A DNA stretch of 64,000 bases from Mycolicibacter arupensis (GTDB lineage Bacteria > Actinomycetota > Actinomycetes > Mycobacteriales > Mycobacteriaceae), in NCBI RefSeq assembly GCF_002086515.1, contig NZ_MVHH01000006.1:1-64000 (forward strand), read 5' to 3'. Shown here in pieces: positions 27,334 through 37,800 of the stretch; position 1 is the stretch's first letter; each line of letters begins with the position of its first letter. The translations under genes and the position numbers were made by a program. The notes under the pieces are model-generated. The model was not told the origin of the DNA and did no database searches. It worked only from the letters and a program-made list of their open reading frames with translations.

Positions 27334-27424
27334 GCCCGGATTTCAAGCCCGCAATCACCTGTCGTCTGGGGCGGCCGCGGCGCTGAGCCGGCTGCGTCGG
27401 CGTCGTCGACGCTGATCATTCGGA

Positions 27425-27452
27425 TTGCGCTGTTGGAGATCGTGGCTAGGCT
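27425..27452 (+). promoter_or_regulatory. Candidate promoter of the pstB2-pstS2 unit
   Basis: TTGCGC (27425-27430) and TAGGCT (27447-27452) are separated by 16 nt and lie about 87 nt before the second pstB start. The spacing and the TANNNT box fit a SigA-type promoter. No PHO box-like repeat was found here, unlike at the other pst units. Confidence 0.4.
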
Positions 27453-27538
27453 GGGCGCTCGGATCGTTGCTCCACGAAGGTCTGGGCCGTCGAAGAGTCA
27501 GGCGGCGGCAGATGATGTCGAGTGAAGAAAGGCTGCCA

Positions 27539-28315
27539 GTGGCCAAAAGGTTGGACCTGAGCGACGTCAACATCTACTACGGAGCGTTTCACGCGGTGGC
27601 CGACGTGACGTTGTCGGTTCCACCGCGCAGCGTCACCGCATTCATCGGCCCGTCGGGCTGTGGGAAGTCGACGGTGCTGCGCACGCTCAACCGGATGCAC
27701 GAGGTCATCCCGGGTGCGCGGGTTGAGGGGTCGGTGCTGCTGGACGGTGAGGACATCTACCAGCCCAGCATTGACCCGGTCGGGGTGCGTAAGGCGATCG
27801 GGATGGTGTTTCAGCGCCCCAACCCTTTTCCCACCATGTCGATTCGTGACAATGTGGTCGCGGGACTGACCTTGCAAGGGGTGCGCAACCGCAAGTTGCT
27901 TGATGAGACGGTCGAGCAATCGCTGCGTGGGGCGAACCTGTGGAACGAGGTCAAGGACCGGTTGGACAAGCCCGGTGGTGGTCTGTCGGGTGGTCAGCAG
28001 CAGCGGCTGTGTATCGCGCGGGCCATTGCGGTGCAGCCCGATGTGCTGTTGATGGATGAGCCCTGTTCGGCGCTCGACCCCATCTCGACGATGGCGATCG
28101 AGGAGTTGATCGCCCAGCTCAAGCAGGACTACACCATCGTGATCGTCACCCACAACATGCAACAGGCGGCGCGGGTCAGTGACCAGACCGCCTTCTTCAA
28201 CCTCGAAGCCGTCGGCAAGCCCGGTCGCCTGGTCGAGATCGATGGAACCGAGAAGATTTTCTCTAATCCGGGACTTAAGGAAACTGAGGACTACATCTCG
28301 GGTCGTTTTGGCTGA
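27539..28315 (+). CDS. pstB: Phosphate ABC transporter ATPase PstB (copy 2)
   Basis: A 258-residue ABC ATPase with the same motifs as copy 1 ([35 protein letters not shown]). GTG at 27539 is chosen by alignment with copy 1 and because GAAAGG lies 9 nt upstream; ATGs at 27512 and 27515 would add nine residues. It probably belongs with the following pstS and pknD, matching the M. tuberculosis Rv0931c-Rv0933 locus. No permease genes follow on this strand, so it must serve PstCA proteins encoded on either side. Confidence 0.92.
   Translation: MAKRLDLSDVNIYYGAFHAVADVTLSVPPRSVTAFIGPSGCGKSTVLRTLNRMHEVIPGARVEGSVLLDGEDIYQPSIDPVGVRKAIGMVFQRPNPFPTMSIRDNVVAGLTLQGVRNRKLLDETVEQSLRGANLWNEVKDRLDKPGGGLSGGQQQRLCIARAIAVQPDVLLMDEPCSALDPISTMAIEELIAQLKQDYTIVIVTHNMQQAARVSDQTAFFNLEAVGKPGRLVEIDGTEKIFSNPGLKETEDYISGRFG
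27989..28203 (+). repeat. Tract shared between the two pstB genes (copy 2)
   Basis: The partner of 26923-27137: 173 identical bases followed by one mismatch and about 41 more identical bases. Direct orientation, offset 1,066 nt, so recombination between the copies could also delete the DNA in between. Confidence 0.85.
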
Positions 28316-28369
28316 CTTATTACCGGATAGGGCTACCGTGGGTTCTCCGCTGACCGCCGAAGGAGCGCC

Positions 28370-29476
28370 TTGAGGATCAACCGATTCGGTATCGCCTCGA
28401 TTCTGGTGGTGGCCGTGTTGTCGATGGTCGTGGCCTGCGGCGGCAGTCGATCGTCGACAGCATCGGGTTCCGGCTCCCCATCGGTCCAGTGCGGCGGCAA
28501 GCAACGACTGACCGCCGGCGGTTCGACCGCTCAGGCGCACGCCATTGAGCAGTTCGTCTACGCCTATATCCGGGCCTGCCCTGACTACACCCTGAACTAT
28601 CGGGCGAACGGATCAGGCAACGGCATCGCCGAATTCGCCAGTGGGCAAACGGATTTTGCGGGGTCTGATTCGCCTCTGGATCCGTCCAACGGCGAGCCTC
28701 AGCGGGTAGCGGCGCGGTGCGGCTCGACGCCGTGGCATCTCCCGACGGTATTCGGTCCGATTGCCGTGACCTACAACATCAACGGGGTCAACGAGCTCAA
28801 CCTCGACGGTCCCACGCTGGCCAAGATCTTCAATGGCACCATCACCAGCTGGGACGATCCCGCGCTGAAGGCCCTCAACTCCAACACCGCCCTGCCTGCC
28901 GAGCCCATTCACGTGGTATTTCGCAGCGATGGCTCCGGGACCACCGACAATTTCCAGAAGTATCTCGACGTCGCCTCGGACGGTTCCTGGGGCCGCGGCG
29001 CGGGCAAGTCCTTCAACGGCGGTACCGGCGTCGGGGCGACGGGCAATGACGGCACCTCGGCGCTGCTGCGCACCACCGAGGGGTCGATCACCTACAACGA
29101 ATGGTCGTTTGCGGTGGGGCGTGAGCTCAACATGGCCCAGATCGTCACCTCGGCAGGCCCACAACCGGTCACCATCTCCGTCGATTCGGTGGACAAGACC
29201 ATCGCCGGAGCCACGTTCAGCGGCGAAGGAAACGATCTGGTGGTCGATACCTCGTCGTTTTACAAGCCGACTGTGGCCGGCGCCTACCCGATCGTGCTCG
29301 TGACGTACGAAATCGTGTGCTCCGAATATCCGGACCCGGCGACGGCGCAGGCGGTCAAAGCCTTTATGCAGGCCGCCATCGGCGACGGGCAGCAGGACCT
29401 GGACCAGTACGGCTATATTCCGCTGCCGCCCGAATTCACTTCGAAATTGAAGACCGCGGTCGACGCCATTACCTGA
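28370..29476 (+). CDS. pstS: Phosphate-binding lipoprotein PstS (copy 2)
   Basis: A 368-residue lipoprotein. The signal sequence ends in lipobox MVVACGG. Phosphate-site segments are [38 protein letters not shown] and [15 protein letters not shown]. The start is TTG with AAGGAG about 5 nt upstream. It lies 54 nt after pstB copy 2 and 108 nt before pknD, the arrangement of pstS2-pknD in M. tuberculosis but here with all three on the same strand. Confidence 0.92.
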   Translation: MRINRFGIASILVVAVLSMVVACGGSRSSTASGSGSPSVQCGGKQRLTAGGSTAQAHAIEQFVYAYIRACPDYTLNYRANGSGNGIAEFASGQTDFAGSDSPLDPSNGEPQRVAARCGSTPWHLPTVFGPIAVTYNINGVNELNLDGPTLAKIFNGTITSWDDPALKALNSNTALPAEPIHVVFRSDGSGTTDNFQKYLDVASDGSWGRGAGKSFNGGTGVGATGNDGTSALLRTTEGSITYNEWSFAVGRELNMAQIVTSAGPQPVTISVDSVDKTIAGATFSGEGNDLVVDTSSFYKPTVAGAYPIVLVTYEIVCSEYPDPATAQAVKAFMQAAIGDGQQDLDQYGYIPLPPEFTSKLKTAVDAIT

Positions 29477-29507
29477 CCGCTACGACCTGCGGCATTCCAA
29501 TTTCACT

Positions 29508-29536
29508 GGTAACCTTTGGTTCATCTTCTGTTCATG
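29508..29536 (+). promoter_or_regulatory. Triple PHO box-like repeat upstream of pknD
   Basis: GGTAACC (29508), GTTCATC (29519) and GTTCATG (29530) occur exactly 11 nt apart, start to start. This is the pattern of PhoP-type direct repeat units and ends 48 nt before the pknD GTG. It suggests that the kinase is itself part of the phosphate-starvation regulon. Confidence 0.6.
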
Positions 29537-29584
29537 CAACAGTTGATTGCATGATGCCAATCGTCACTGGGTGATCGGAGTGTC

Positions 29585-31576
29585 GTGAACGGTAGTAGCC
29601 CGGCTTCACAGGTGGGATCCCAATTCGGTCCTTACCGATTGCTTCGGCTGCTGGGGCGAGGCGGAATGGGTGAGGTCTACGAGGCCGAAGACACCCGCAA
29701 GCACCGATCGGTCGCACTCAAGCTGATCACTCCGGTGCTGTCGGGCAACCCGGCATTCCGGACCCGGATGCAGCGCGAGGCGGACGCGGCTGGCCGGCTG
29801 ACCGACCCGCACGTGGTGCCGATCCACGACTACGGCGAGATCGACGGGCAGATGTATGTCGAGATGCGACTCATCGATGGCAACGACCTCGGTGTGGAGT
29901 TGAAACGCTCCGGGCCGTTGACCCCGGCTCGCGCGGTAGCCGTGATTGAGCAGGTGGCCGCCGCGCTGGACGCCGCGCACGCCGTCGGAATCACCCACCG
30001 CGACATCAAGCCGGAGAACATCCTGCTCACTCGGGGCGACTTCGCCTACTTGGTCGATTTCGGGATTGCCCGCGCCGCGGCGGATCCCAGCCTGACGCAG
30101 ACCGGAATGGCCTTGGGCACCTACAACTACATGGCACCCGAGCGGTTCAGCGGGGGTGACGTCGACCACCGCGCCGACATCTATTCCCTGGCCTGTGTCC
30201 TCAGCGAATGTCTGAGCGGGCAACGGCCGTACCGCACTGAGACCGTCGAGCGGCTGATCGCCTCGCACCTGATGGAGCCCGCCCCGCGGCCGAGCCAGTT
30301 GCGGCCCGGGCTGGTGCCGCCCGGATTGGACCAGGTGATCGCCCGGGGGATGGCGAAGAATCCGCGCGACCGCTACAGCAGCGCCGGCGACCTGGCACGC
30401 GCAGCACACGACGCGTTGACCACGTCGGACCAGCATCAGGCCGCGATGATCGTCCACCAGGGTGACGCGGCCACCCGAATGGCGAGCGCCGCCAGTGTCT
30501 CCACCACCGGAGGTGGGAACTATCCCGCAACCGGGCACCGCGAGCATTCGGGTGGGCACGAACCGTCGAGCTCCTACCCACACGAGCAGACCCAGATGCG
30601 CCCCGCCGTCACTGGTTGGCGGGACCAACAGGCTCAGGTGCCGCCTGCCGCGCCCGCGTTCGCCGCCGAGTCGCACAGCCGCGGCGCGCGTCGGTGGCTG
30701 GTTCCTGCCGCAGCGGCAGCGGCGGTGCTGCTTGTCGTAGGGGTCGGCGGATACGCGGTCGCCCACCGCTCGGACGCTTCGCACGGTGCGACGGCGTCGG
30801 CCTCGGCGGGAGGGCAGAGCGTGCTGCCCTTGGACGGTCTCGGTTTCCGGCTCTCCCCCGGGGGCCTGGCCATCGACGGCAGCGGAAGCGTTTACGTCAC
30901 CAACCAGAGCATGTACGGGCGGGTGGTGAAGCTGGAACCGGGATCAAACACACCGGTGCTGCTGCCGTTCACCGGACTCTACGAACCGCAAGGCGTCGCG
31001 GTCGATCGGGCCGGCGCGGTCTATGTCACCGACTTCAACAACCGGGTGGTCAAGCTGGCGCCGGATTCCCAGGTCCAGACCGAGCTGCCGTTCACCGGTC
31101 TGAACTATCCGGAAGGCTTGGCGGTGGACAACGCCGGCAGCGTCTATGTCGCCGACCGCGGCAACAATCGCGTGGTCAAGCTGCCGGCAGGCACCGATGC
31201 TCAGGTGGTTCTCCCGTTCTCCGGGCTGCACAATCCCGACGACGTGGCAGTCGACTCCGCCGGCAACGTCTACGTCACCGACACCGACAACGATCGCGTG
31301 GTGCGGCTCGCCGTCGGCTCTAACACCCAGAGCGTGCTGCCGTTCACCGGTCTGGACGCCCCCTGGGGCGTCACCGTCGATTCCAGCGGCGCCGTCTACG
31401 TCTCCAACCACGGCAACCACACCGTGGTGAAGCTGGCCGCAGGGGCCAACACCCAGACGTTGGTGCCGTTCACCGGGCTGAACACCCCACTGCAGCTGGC
31501 GGTCGGGTCGGACGGCGCCCTCTACGTCGCCGACCGGGGTAACAATCGGGTGGTGAGGCTCAGCGCCGACGCCTAA
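29585..31576 (+). CDS. pknD: PknD-like receptor Ser/Thr kinase with extracellular NHL beta-propeller
   Basis: A 663-residue membrane kinase. Kinase domain residues about 17-280: glycine loop LGRGGMGEVYEA, lysine in VALKLI, catalytic HRDIKPEN, DFG in LVDFGIARA. A Pro/Ser/Thr/Gln-rich juxtamembrane linker follows, then one transmembrane helix at about 370-392 (PAAAAAAVLLVVGVGGYAV). The C-terminus is a six-blade NHL propeller with repeats of about 42 residues each starting LPFTGL and containing GxVYVxxxxNxRVVKL. M. tuberculosis PknD has the same layout and responds through its propeller to external signals. It is convergent with the third pst operon. Confidence 0.94.
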   Translation: MNGSSPASQVGSQFGPYRLLRLLGRGGMGEVYEAEDTRKHRSVALKLITPVLSGNPAFRTRMQREADAAGRLTDPHVVPIHDYGEIDGQMYVEMRLIDGNDLGVELKRSGPLTPARAVAVIEQVAAALDAAHAVGITHRDIKPENILLTRGDFAYLVDFGIARAAADPSLTQTGMALGTYNYMAPERFSGGDVDHRADIYSLACVLSECLSGQRPYRTETVERLIASHLMEPAPRPSQLRPGLVPPGLDQVIARGMAKNPRDRYSSAGDLARAAHDALTTSDQHQAAMIVHQGDAATRMASAASVSTTGGGNYPATGHREHSGGHEPSSSYPHEQTQMRPAVTGWRDQQAQVPPAAPAFAAESHSRGARRWLVPAAAAAAVLLVVGVGGYAVAHRSDASHGATASASAGGQSVLPLDGLGFRLSPGGLAIDGSGSVYVTNQSMYGRVVKLEPGSNTPVLLPFTGLYEPQGVAVDRAGAVYVTDFNNRVVKLAPDSQVQTELPFTGLNYPEGLAVDNAGSVYVADRGNNRVVKLPAGTDAQVVLPFSGLHNPDDVAVDSAGNVYVTDTDNDRVVRLAVGSNTQSVLPFTGLDAPWGVTVDSSGAVYVSNHGNHTVVKLAAGANTQTLVPFTGLNTPLQLAVGSDGALYVADRGNNRVVRLSADA

Positions 31577-31584
31577 CAGCTGTG

Positions 31585-31633
31585 CGGTGGTTGGAGCTTC
31601 GCCTCTCCTGCGTCGAGGCTCGCTAAACCACCG
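31585..31633 (+). terminator. Bidirectional terminator between pknD and pstA copy 2
   Basis: CGGTGGTT (31585-31592) pairs with AACCACCG (31626-31633). Inside it GAGC/GCTC and CCTC/GAGG can pair as well, giving a long interrupted hairpin. It fills the 58 nt between two convergent genes, so it probably stops transcription from both sides. Confidence 0.5.
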
Positions 31634-31634
31634 G

Positions 31635-32540
31635 TCAGCGAGACTGGACTGAGGTGAGCCGAGTCGCCACGGCCGCCACGATCGCGCTGATCGCGACCAG
31701 GATGATCAACGTCAGCGCCGCACCCCACACTCGCGCGGCCCCGGCCGCCTGCGGGTTGCCCAGCTCGGAATAGATCAGCAACGGCAGTGAGGCCATGTTC
31801 TCGTGCAGTACGTCGTAATTGATCGACCGGCTGTAGCCCACAAGCACCAGTACCGGAGCGGTCTCTCCGACGATTCGGGCGATCGCGAGGAAGATGCCCG
31901 ACAGGATGCCCGAGAGCGCGGTGGGAACGACGATGCGCAAGATCGTCTTCCACCGCGGCACCCCCAGCGCATAGCTGGCCTCCCGCAGCTCGTCGGGGAC
32001 GAGGCGCAGCATCTCCTCGGTCGACCGCACCACGATCGGCAGCATCAGCAGGGCCAACGCCAGCGACACGGCGAAGGCGCTCTGCTCGAACCGCAGGGTG
32101 ACGATCCATAGGCTGAAGACGAACAGCGATGCCACGATCGAGGGCACACCGGCTAACACGTCGACCATGAAGGTGGTCAATCGCGCCCACCGGCCCCCGC
32201 CGTACTCGATCAGGTAGATCGCCGTCATCAGACCCAGGGGAACCGCCAGTACGGCGGCCATCCCGGCTTGTACCAGGGTGCCGTACAGCGCGTGATAGAC
32301 CCCGCCGGCGAACTCTTCGGGCAACACCCCACGCAGCGAGTGCGTCCACCAGCTGACGTTGGCGACCGCGCGCCAGCCGCGGGCGAGCACGACCCACAGC
32401 AGCCAGATCAGCGGAACCGCAGCGAGAGCGAAAGAAGAGTAGAACGCCGCCGTGGCAATTCTGTCCGTCAGTCTGCGCCGCACACTGAGGTGGTGTGCTG
32501 GAGAGTGTTTGACTGGGCTGGTGAGCAGCGTGGTCGTCAT
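31635..32540 (-). CDS. pstA: Phosphate ABC transporter permease PstA (copy 2)
   Basis: A 301-residue permease with about six membrane segments. Coupling region: [25 protein letters not shown] with [19 protein letters not shown] at 32540 overlaps the stop of pstC copy 2 (ATGA). Together with the upstream pstC and pstS it forms a three-gene operon without its own ATPase; PstB from one of the two copies nearby must energise it. This equals the pstS3-pstC2-pstA1 type operon of M. tuberculosis. Confidence 0.92.
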   Translation of the reverse strand: MTTTLLTSPVKHSPAHHLSVRRRLTDRIATAAFYSSFALAAVPLIWLLWVVLARGWRAVANVSWWTHSLRGVLPEEFAGGVYHALYGTLVQAGMAAVLAVPLGLMTAIYLIEYGGGRWARLTTFMVDVLAGVPSIVASLFVFSLWIVTLRFEQSAFAVSLALALLMLPIVVRSTEEMLRLVPDELREASYALGVPRWKTILRIVVPTALSGILSGIFLAIARIVGETAPVLVLVGYSRSINYDVLHENMASLPLLIYSELGNPQAAGAARVWGAALTLIILVAISAIVAAVATRLTSVQSR

Positions 32541-33499
32541 CCGTTGACCTTGCCTCCGGCCACCGCGCGAGCGGCGGCATTGACGACGAACGTGAGTGTG
32601 AACAGCGCGAAGCCCGCAGCGATATACGCCCCCGTCGGCAGCGGTGCGCTGAACTCCGCGGCGGCCGAGGCGATTTTGGATGCGAACGTGTAACCGCCGT
32701 CGAACAGTGACCAATGCCCGGGCTGTGCCGCGGCCCGCAGGATGATCAGCATCGCGACCGTTTCGCCCAGCGCCCGGCCCAGGCCCAGCATGGCGGCGGC
32801 GATCACGCCGCTGCGGCCGTAGGGCAACACGGCGATCCGAACCACCTCCCACCGGGTGGCTCCCAGGGCCTGGGCGGCTTCGATATGTGCGAACGGGGTC
32901 TGGCGGAACACCTCTCGGGAGACCGAGGTGATGATCGGCAGGATCATCACCGCCAAGACGATTCCCGCGGTGAAAATCGTCCCGCCGCCGGCCAACGACA
33001 CGTTGCCCTCGCGGAACAGGAACAGCCAGCCCAGGTGGTCGCTGAGGAATCGCATGGTGGGCACCAGCATCGGCGCCAGCACGAAGATCCCCCACAGTCC
33101 GAAGATGATGGACGGTACCGCCGCCAATAGGTCGATCACCACGGCAAACGGCCGGGTCAGTCGTCGGGGCGCGTACTGGGTGAGAAAGACAGCGATACCC
33201 ACCGAGATCGGCACCGCCAGCGTCAGGGCGAAAACCGAGCTCAACAGCGTGACCATCAGCAGGTCCCGGATGCCGAACGACAGGTCGTCGGGATCGCTGG
33301 TGCGAAACTGCGGGCTGGTGAAGAAGTTGGCGTTATTGGCCAGCAGCGACGGGACAGCTCGCACCAGCAGGAAGATCGCTATCAGCGCGATCGCCACCAC
33401 CACTGTCGAGCCGGCCGAGACCGCGGCGGCCCGGAACAACCGCTCGCCGCGAGGCGAGCGGTTGTTCATCCGGGATGCCGGTGGATCCCCAGCGCTCAC
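32537..33499 (-). CDS. pstC: Phosphate ABC transporter permease PstC (copy 2)
   Basis: A 320-residue permease. Coupling region: [20 protein letters not shown] and [20 protein letters not shown] at 33499 is chosen because it overlaps the pstS stop (GTGA), giving [23 protein letters not shown] at residue 11 is the alternative. Its end overlaps pstA by four bases, so all three genes in this unit are translationally coupled. Confidence 0.92.
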   Translation of the reverse strand: MSAGDPPASRMNNRSPRGERLFRAAAVSAGSTVVVAIALIAIFLLVRAVPSLLANNANFFTSPQFRTSDPDDLSFGIRDLLMVTLLSSVFALTLAVPISVGIAVFLTQYAPRRLTRPFAVVIDLLAAVPSIIFGLWGIFVLAPMLVPTMRFLSDHLGWLFLFREGNVSLAGGGTIFTAGIVLAVMILPIITSVSREVFRQTPFAHIEAAQALGATRWEVVRIAVLPYGRSGVIAAAMLGLGRALGETVAMLIILRAAAQPGHWSLFDGGYTFASKIASAAAEFSAPLPTGAYIAAGFALFTLTFVVNAAARAVAGGKVNG

Positions 33500-34611
33500 G
33501 AGATGGCGTCGACCGCGGACGCCAGGCGGGCCTTGAATGCCTCGGGGATCGGTACGTAACCGTTGTCGGCCAAACCGCTCTGGCCGGCGCCGATGGTGGA
33601 CTTCAGGAACAGGCGCACCGCGGTACCGACCTCGGTGTCGGGATACTTCGAGCACACCACCTCGTAGGTGGCGAGCACGATCGGATAGGAGCCCGACTGT
33701 GTGGGCTGGTAGAACGACGCCGTGTCGAGGACGAGGTCATTGCCCTGCCCCTTGATGGTGGCCCCGGCGATGGTCTTGCCGACCGACTCGGTACTGATCG
33801 CCACCGGCTCGGGACCGGCGGAGGTGATGACCTGCGCCGTCGAGAGCTTCTTGGCCTGGGCAAAGGACCATTCGTTGTAGGTGATGGCGCCCTCGGTCGC
33901 CGCGATGGCACCGGCCGTGCCGTCGTTGCCCTTGGCGCCTTCACCCACGCCGCCGTTGAACGTCTTGCCGGCGCCCTTGCCCCAGGCTCCGCCGGAGGCC
34001 GCGTCCAGATATTTCTGGAAGTTGTCGGTGGTCCCGGACTCGTCACTGCGGAACACCACGTGGATCTCCTGGGAGGGCAGCGTGGCCTCGGGGTTGAGCG
34101 ATTTGATCGCCGCGTCATCCCAGCTGGTGATCGTTCCGTTGAAGATCTTCGCTGCGGTCGGGCCGTCGAGGTTGAGCGTGTCGACACCGGCGAGGTTGTA
34201 GGTGATCGCGATGGGGCCGAACACCACCGGCAGGTTCAACGCCGGGGACTCGCAGCGTTGCTGCGCCGCGGCATAGTCGTCGGAGTCGAGCGGGACGTCG
34301 GAGCCGGCGAAGTCGGTCTGGCCACCCACGAACTCGCGGACACCGGCGCCCGATCCGTTCGCCGTGTAGTTGACGTTCTGGTCCGAACACTCGTCGATGA
34401 ACACTTTGACGAACCGGGCCATCGCATTCTGCTGGGCGGTCGATCCGCTGGCCTTCAACGTGTCGGCGCCCCCACAATTCCCGTTGGTGGTTGTGGAGTC
34501 CGACGTTGACTTTTCAGCGGTGTCGGAGTTTTTGTCGCTGCCGCACCCTGATAACACCAGAGCGCCGGCCGCCATAATGCTCAGCGTCGTCCCAAAACCG
34601 TTCAGTTTCAC
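33496..34611 (-). CDS. pstS: Phosphate-binding lipoprotein PstS (copy 3)
   Basis: A 371-residue lipoprotein. Lipobox LVLSGC follows a short hydrophobic signal ([14 protein letters not shown]). Phosphate-site segments: [40 protein letters not shown] and [18 protein letters not shown] at 34611 is chosen because AAAGGA lies about 5 nt upstream and length then equals the other copies; an ATG at 34632 would add seven residues. A GTTCACC element and tandem repeats lie upstream. Confidence 0.92.
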   Translation of the reverse strand: MKLNGFGTTLSIMAAGALVLSGCGSDKNSDTAEKSTSDSTTTNGNCGGADTLKASGSTAQQNAMARFVKVFIDECSDQNVNYTANGSGAGVREFVGGQTDFAGSDVPLDSDDYAAAQQRCESPALNLPVVFGPIAITYNLAGVDTLNLDGPTAAKIFNGTITSWDDAAIKSLNPEATLPSQEIHVVFRSDESGTTDNFQKYLDAASGGAWGKGAGKTFNGGVGEGAKGNDGTAGAIAATEGAITYNEWSFAQAKKLSTAQVITSAGPEPVAISTESVGKTIAGATIKGQGNDLVLDTASFYQPTQSGSYPIVLATYEVVCSKYPDTEVGTAVRLFLKSTIGAGQSGLADNGYVPIPEAFKARLASAVDAIS

Positions 34612-34648
34612 ATTGTCCTTTCGAAGGTTCATCTCCGGTGACGACCGC

Positions 34649-34719
34649 TCACTGATATTGCCGGGCCAACCCGACCGATTAATCTGCGAACAATGGCGGC
34701 GATCCGGGTCACTGATATT
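34649..34719. repeat. Two 11 bp direct repeats, 60 nt apart, upstream of pstS copy 3
   Basis: TCACTGATATT occurs at 34649-34659 and again at 34709-34719. Both copies are in the AT-richer stretch between divergent pstS and the helicase gene. Whether they bind a regulator or overlap promoters is not visible. Confidence 0.55.
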
Positions 34720-34735
34720 TAATGCGACGAACGGA

Positions 34736-34789
34736 GGTTACGGTACGGTGAACAGCCGTGATCTAACGGTGGAATTCTGGTGGAATTCT
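34736..34789 (-). promoter_or_regulatory. PHO box-like element and 11 bp tandem repeat upstream of pstS copy 3
   Basis: On the minus strand GTTCACC (34747-34753) and CGTAACC (34736-34742) are 11 nt apart. Just upstream, the 11 bp unit GGTGGAATTCT (plus strand) is perfectly repeated at 34768-34778 and 34779-34789. An 11 nt period fits PhoP-type direct repeat units, although the tandem units match the GTTCACC core only partly. Confidence 0.5.
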
Positions 34790-34846
34790 GATGACCAAGG
34801 TGTGGACCGGCTTAACGCCCATGACGGGTAGGCGGGCCTGGCCCGT

Positions 34847-37800
34847 ATGCTTTGCGAAGTGGTCGAACCGTCCGTCGCGCAGTTGCGAACGCTCCTGGAC
34901 GAGCTGACCGCCCGCGATGCGGCTTATTTCGGACGGCGCCTGAAGGATCTGCGCGGCGGAAAACCCGAACAGATACGTGAGCTGGCCCAGCGGATCAGCC
35001 AGGCGCAGGAACTGGTAGCGGCCCGACGCGCCGCGGTACCGGCCATCAGCTATCCCGACCTGCCGGTCAGCGCGCGTCGCGACGAGATCGCCGCAGCGAT
35101 CAGGGACCACCAGGTAGTAGTGGTCGCCGGCGAGACCGGCTCCGGCAAGACCACCCAGCTGCCGAAGATCTGCCTGGAACTCGGGCGAGGCATCCGCGGC
35201 ACCATCGGCCACACCCAGCCGCGGCGACTGGCCGCCCGCACGGTCGCGGCGCGGATCGCCGATGAACTGGCCAGCCCGCTCGGCGATGTCGTCGGCTACG
35301 CGGTCCGGTTCACCGACCAGGTGTCCGACCGCACCCTGGTCAAGCTGATGACCGACGGAATCCTGCTCGCCGAGCTGGAACGGGATCGCCGGCTGCTGCG
35401 CTACGACACCCTGATCATCGACGAGGCTCACGAGCGCAGCCTCAACATCGATTTCCTGCTGGGTTATCTGCGTGAGCTGCTGCCGCGCCGCCCGGACCTG
35501 AAGGTGATCATCACCTCGGCCACCATCGAGCCGCAGCGTTTCGCCGCGCACTTCGGTGGCGGTGCCGAGAACGGGAGCCGCACCGGGGCGCCGATCGTCG
35601 AGGTGTCCGGCCGCAGCTATCCGGTTGAGATCCGCTATCGCCCATTGGAGCTGCCGGTCATCTCCGGAACCGGTGACGATCCCGACGACCCCGACCACGA
35701 GATCATCCGCACCGAGACGCGCGATGAGGTCGAGGCGATCGTTGACGCGGTAGAGGAATTGTCGTCCGAGCCGCCCGGCGACATTCTGGTGTTCCTGTCT
35801 GGCGAGCGGGAGATCCGCGACACCGCAGAGGCTTTGGGTGGACTGACCAACACCGAGATTCTGCCGCTGTACGCCCGGTTGTCGACCGCTGAACAGCAGA
35901 AGGTCTTCAGCCCGGCGCGCGCGGGACGGCGCATCGTACTGGCCACCAACGTCGCAGAGACGTCGTTGACGGTGCCGGGCATTCGCTATGTCATCGACCC
36001 GGGCAATGCCCGCATCTCGCGCTACAGTCGTCGGCTGAAGGTGCAGCGGCTGCCGATCGAGCCGATCTCGCAGGCATCTGCGGCCCAGCGCAGCGGCCGT
36101 TGCGGCCGCACCGCGCCAGGAATCTGTATCCGGCTCTACAGCGAGACCGACTTCGACACCCGCCCGCGCTACACCGATCCTGAGGTGTTGCGCACCAACC
36201 TGGCTGCAGTGCTGCTGCGGATGGCCTCGCTGCGGCTGGGCGCGGTCGAGGACTTCGGCTTTCTGGACCCGCCGGATTCGCGCAGCATTCGCGACGGTGT
36301 GCAGTTGTTGGTCGAACTCGGTGCGTTCACCCCACAGGGCGCGATCACCGCTATCGGGCGCCGACTGGCCCGGTTGCCGGTGGATCCGCGAGTGGGCCGG
36401 ATGATCCTGGCCGCCGAGGCCGAAGGCTGTGTGCGCGAGGTGCTGGTGCTCGCGGCCGCCCTGACCATCCCCGACCCCAGGGAGCGGCCCGCTGAGCGAG
36501 AAGAGGCGGCGCGGGCCAAGCATGCCCGGTTCGCCGACGACGCATCGGACTTCATCGGCTACCTCAATCTCTGGTCGTACTTGTCTGATCAACGTAAAGC
36601 ATTGACCGGCAATGCCTTCCGAAGAATGTGTCGCGAAGAGTTCCTGCACTACCTGCGTATCAGGGAATGGCAAGACCTGGTGGGGCAGCTACGCAGCATC
36701 GCCGGCGATATCGGCATCCGTGATTCGAGGGGCCCGGAGGAACGGCGCGCCGACCCGGCGGCGGTCCATGCCGCGCTGCTGGCCGGGTTGTTGTCGCATG
36801 TCGGGATGCGGCGCGACGACGGCCGTGAGTTCGCCGGCGCCCGAAACTCGAAGTTCGTGCTGGCCCCCGGCTCGGTGCTGGCCAAGCGGCCGCCGCGCTG
36901 GACGATGGTGGCCGAATTGGTGGAGACGAGCCGACTGTTCGGGCGAACTGCCGCACGCATCGAACCGGAGGTCATCGAGCGGGTCGCCGCCGACTTGGTG
37001 CAGCGCAGCCACAGCGAACCGCACTGGGACGCCAAACGCGGTGAGGTCATGGCCTATGAGAAGGTGACGCTCTACGGGCTGCCGCTAGTGGCGCGCCGCC
37101 GGGTCGGCTACGCCCGGATAGCACCTGCCGTGGCTCGCGAACTGTTCATCCGGCATGCCCTGGTCGAGAGAGACTGGGGGTCGGGGCACCGATTCCTGGC
37201 CGACAACGCGGCGTTGCGCACCCAACTGCAAGAGCTCGAAGAACGGGTTCGGCGCCGCGACCTGATCGTGGACGACGACACCATCTACGACCTCTACGAC
37301 GCCCGTGTTCCCGCCGACGTGGTCTCGGCACGCCACTTCGACAGCTGGTGGAAGAAGCAGCGGCAGGCCACGCCCGCGTTGCTGACCTTCACCCGCGACG
37401 AACTGTTGCGGACCGAGGAGACACCGGGCGCCGACCGTCCGGACAACTGGGCCACCGCCGACCTCGCGTTGCCGCTGACCTACCGATTCGAACCGGGCGC
37501 TGCCGACGACGGGGTCACAGTGCACGTGCCGATCGACGTCCTGGCGCGCCTCGGGGGCGACGAATTCGCCTGGCAGGTGCCGGCGCTGCGCGAGGAGCTG
37601 ATCACGGCACTGATCCGTTCGCTGCCCAAAGAGCTGCGACGCAACTTCGTCCCCGCGCCCGACACCGCCCGCGCGGTGCTGTCCGCGATCGGCCCGTCGC
37701 AGGAACCGCTGCTGGAGGCATTGGTGCATGAACTGCGCCGGCGCACGGGCGTGCTGGTGCCGATCGAGGCCTTCGATCTGACTAAGGTGCCGGCGCACCT

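Noticed and set aside
27512..27541. ATG starts at 27512 and 27515 for the second pstB
   Set aside because: The GTG at 27539 aligns with the first copy and has a better-placed ribosome-binding site; the extra residues have no counterpart.
34763..36673. 636-codon open frame antisense to the helicase
   Set aside because: Composition is typical of an antisense shadow and the helicase motifs on the other strand are intact.
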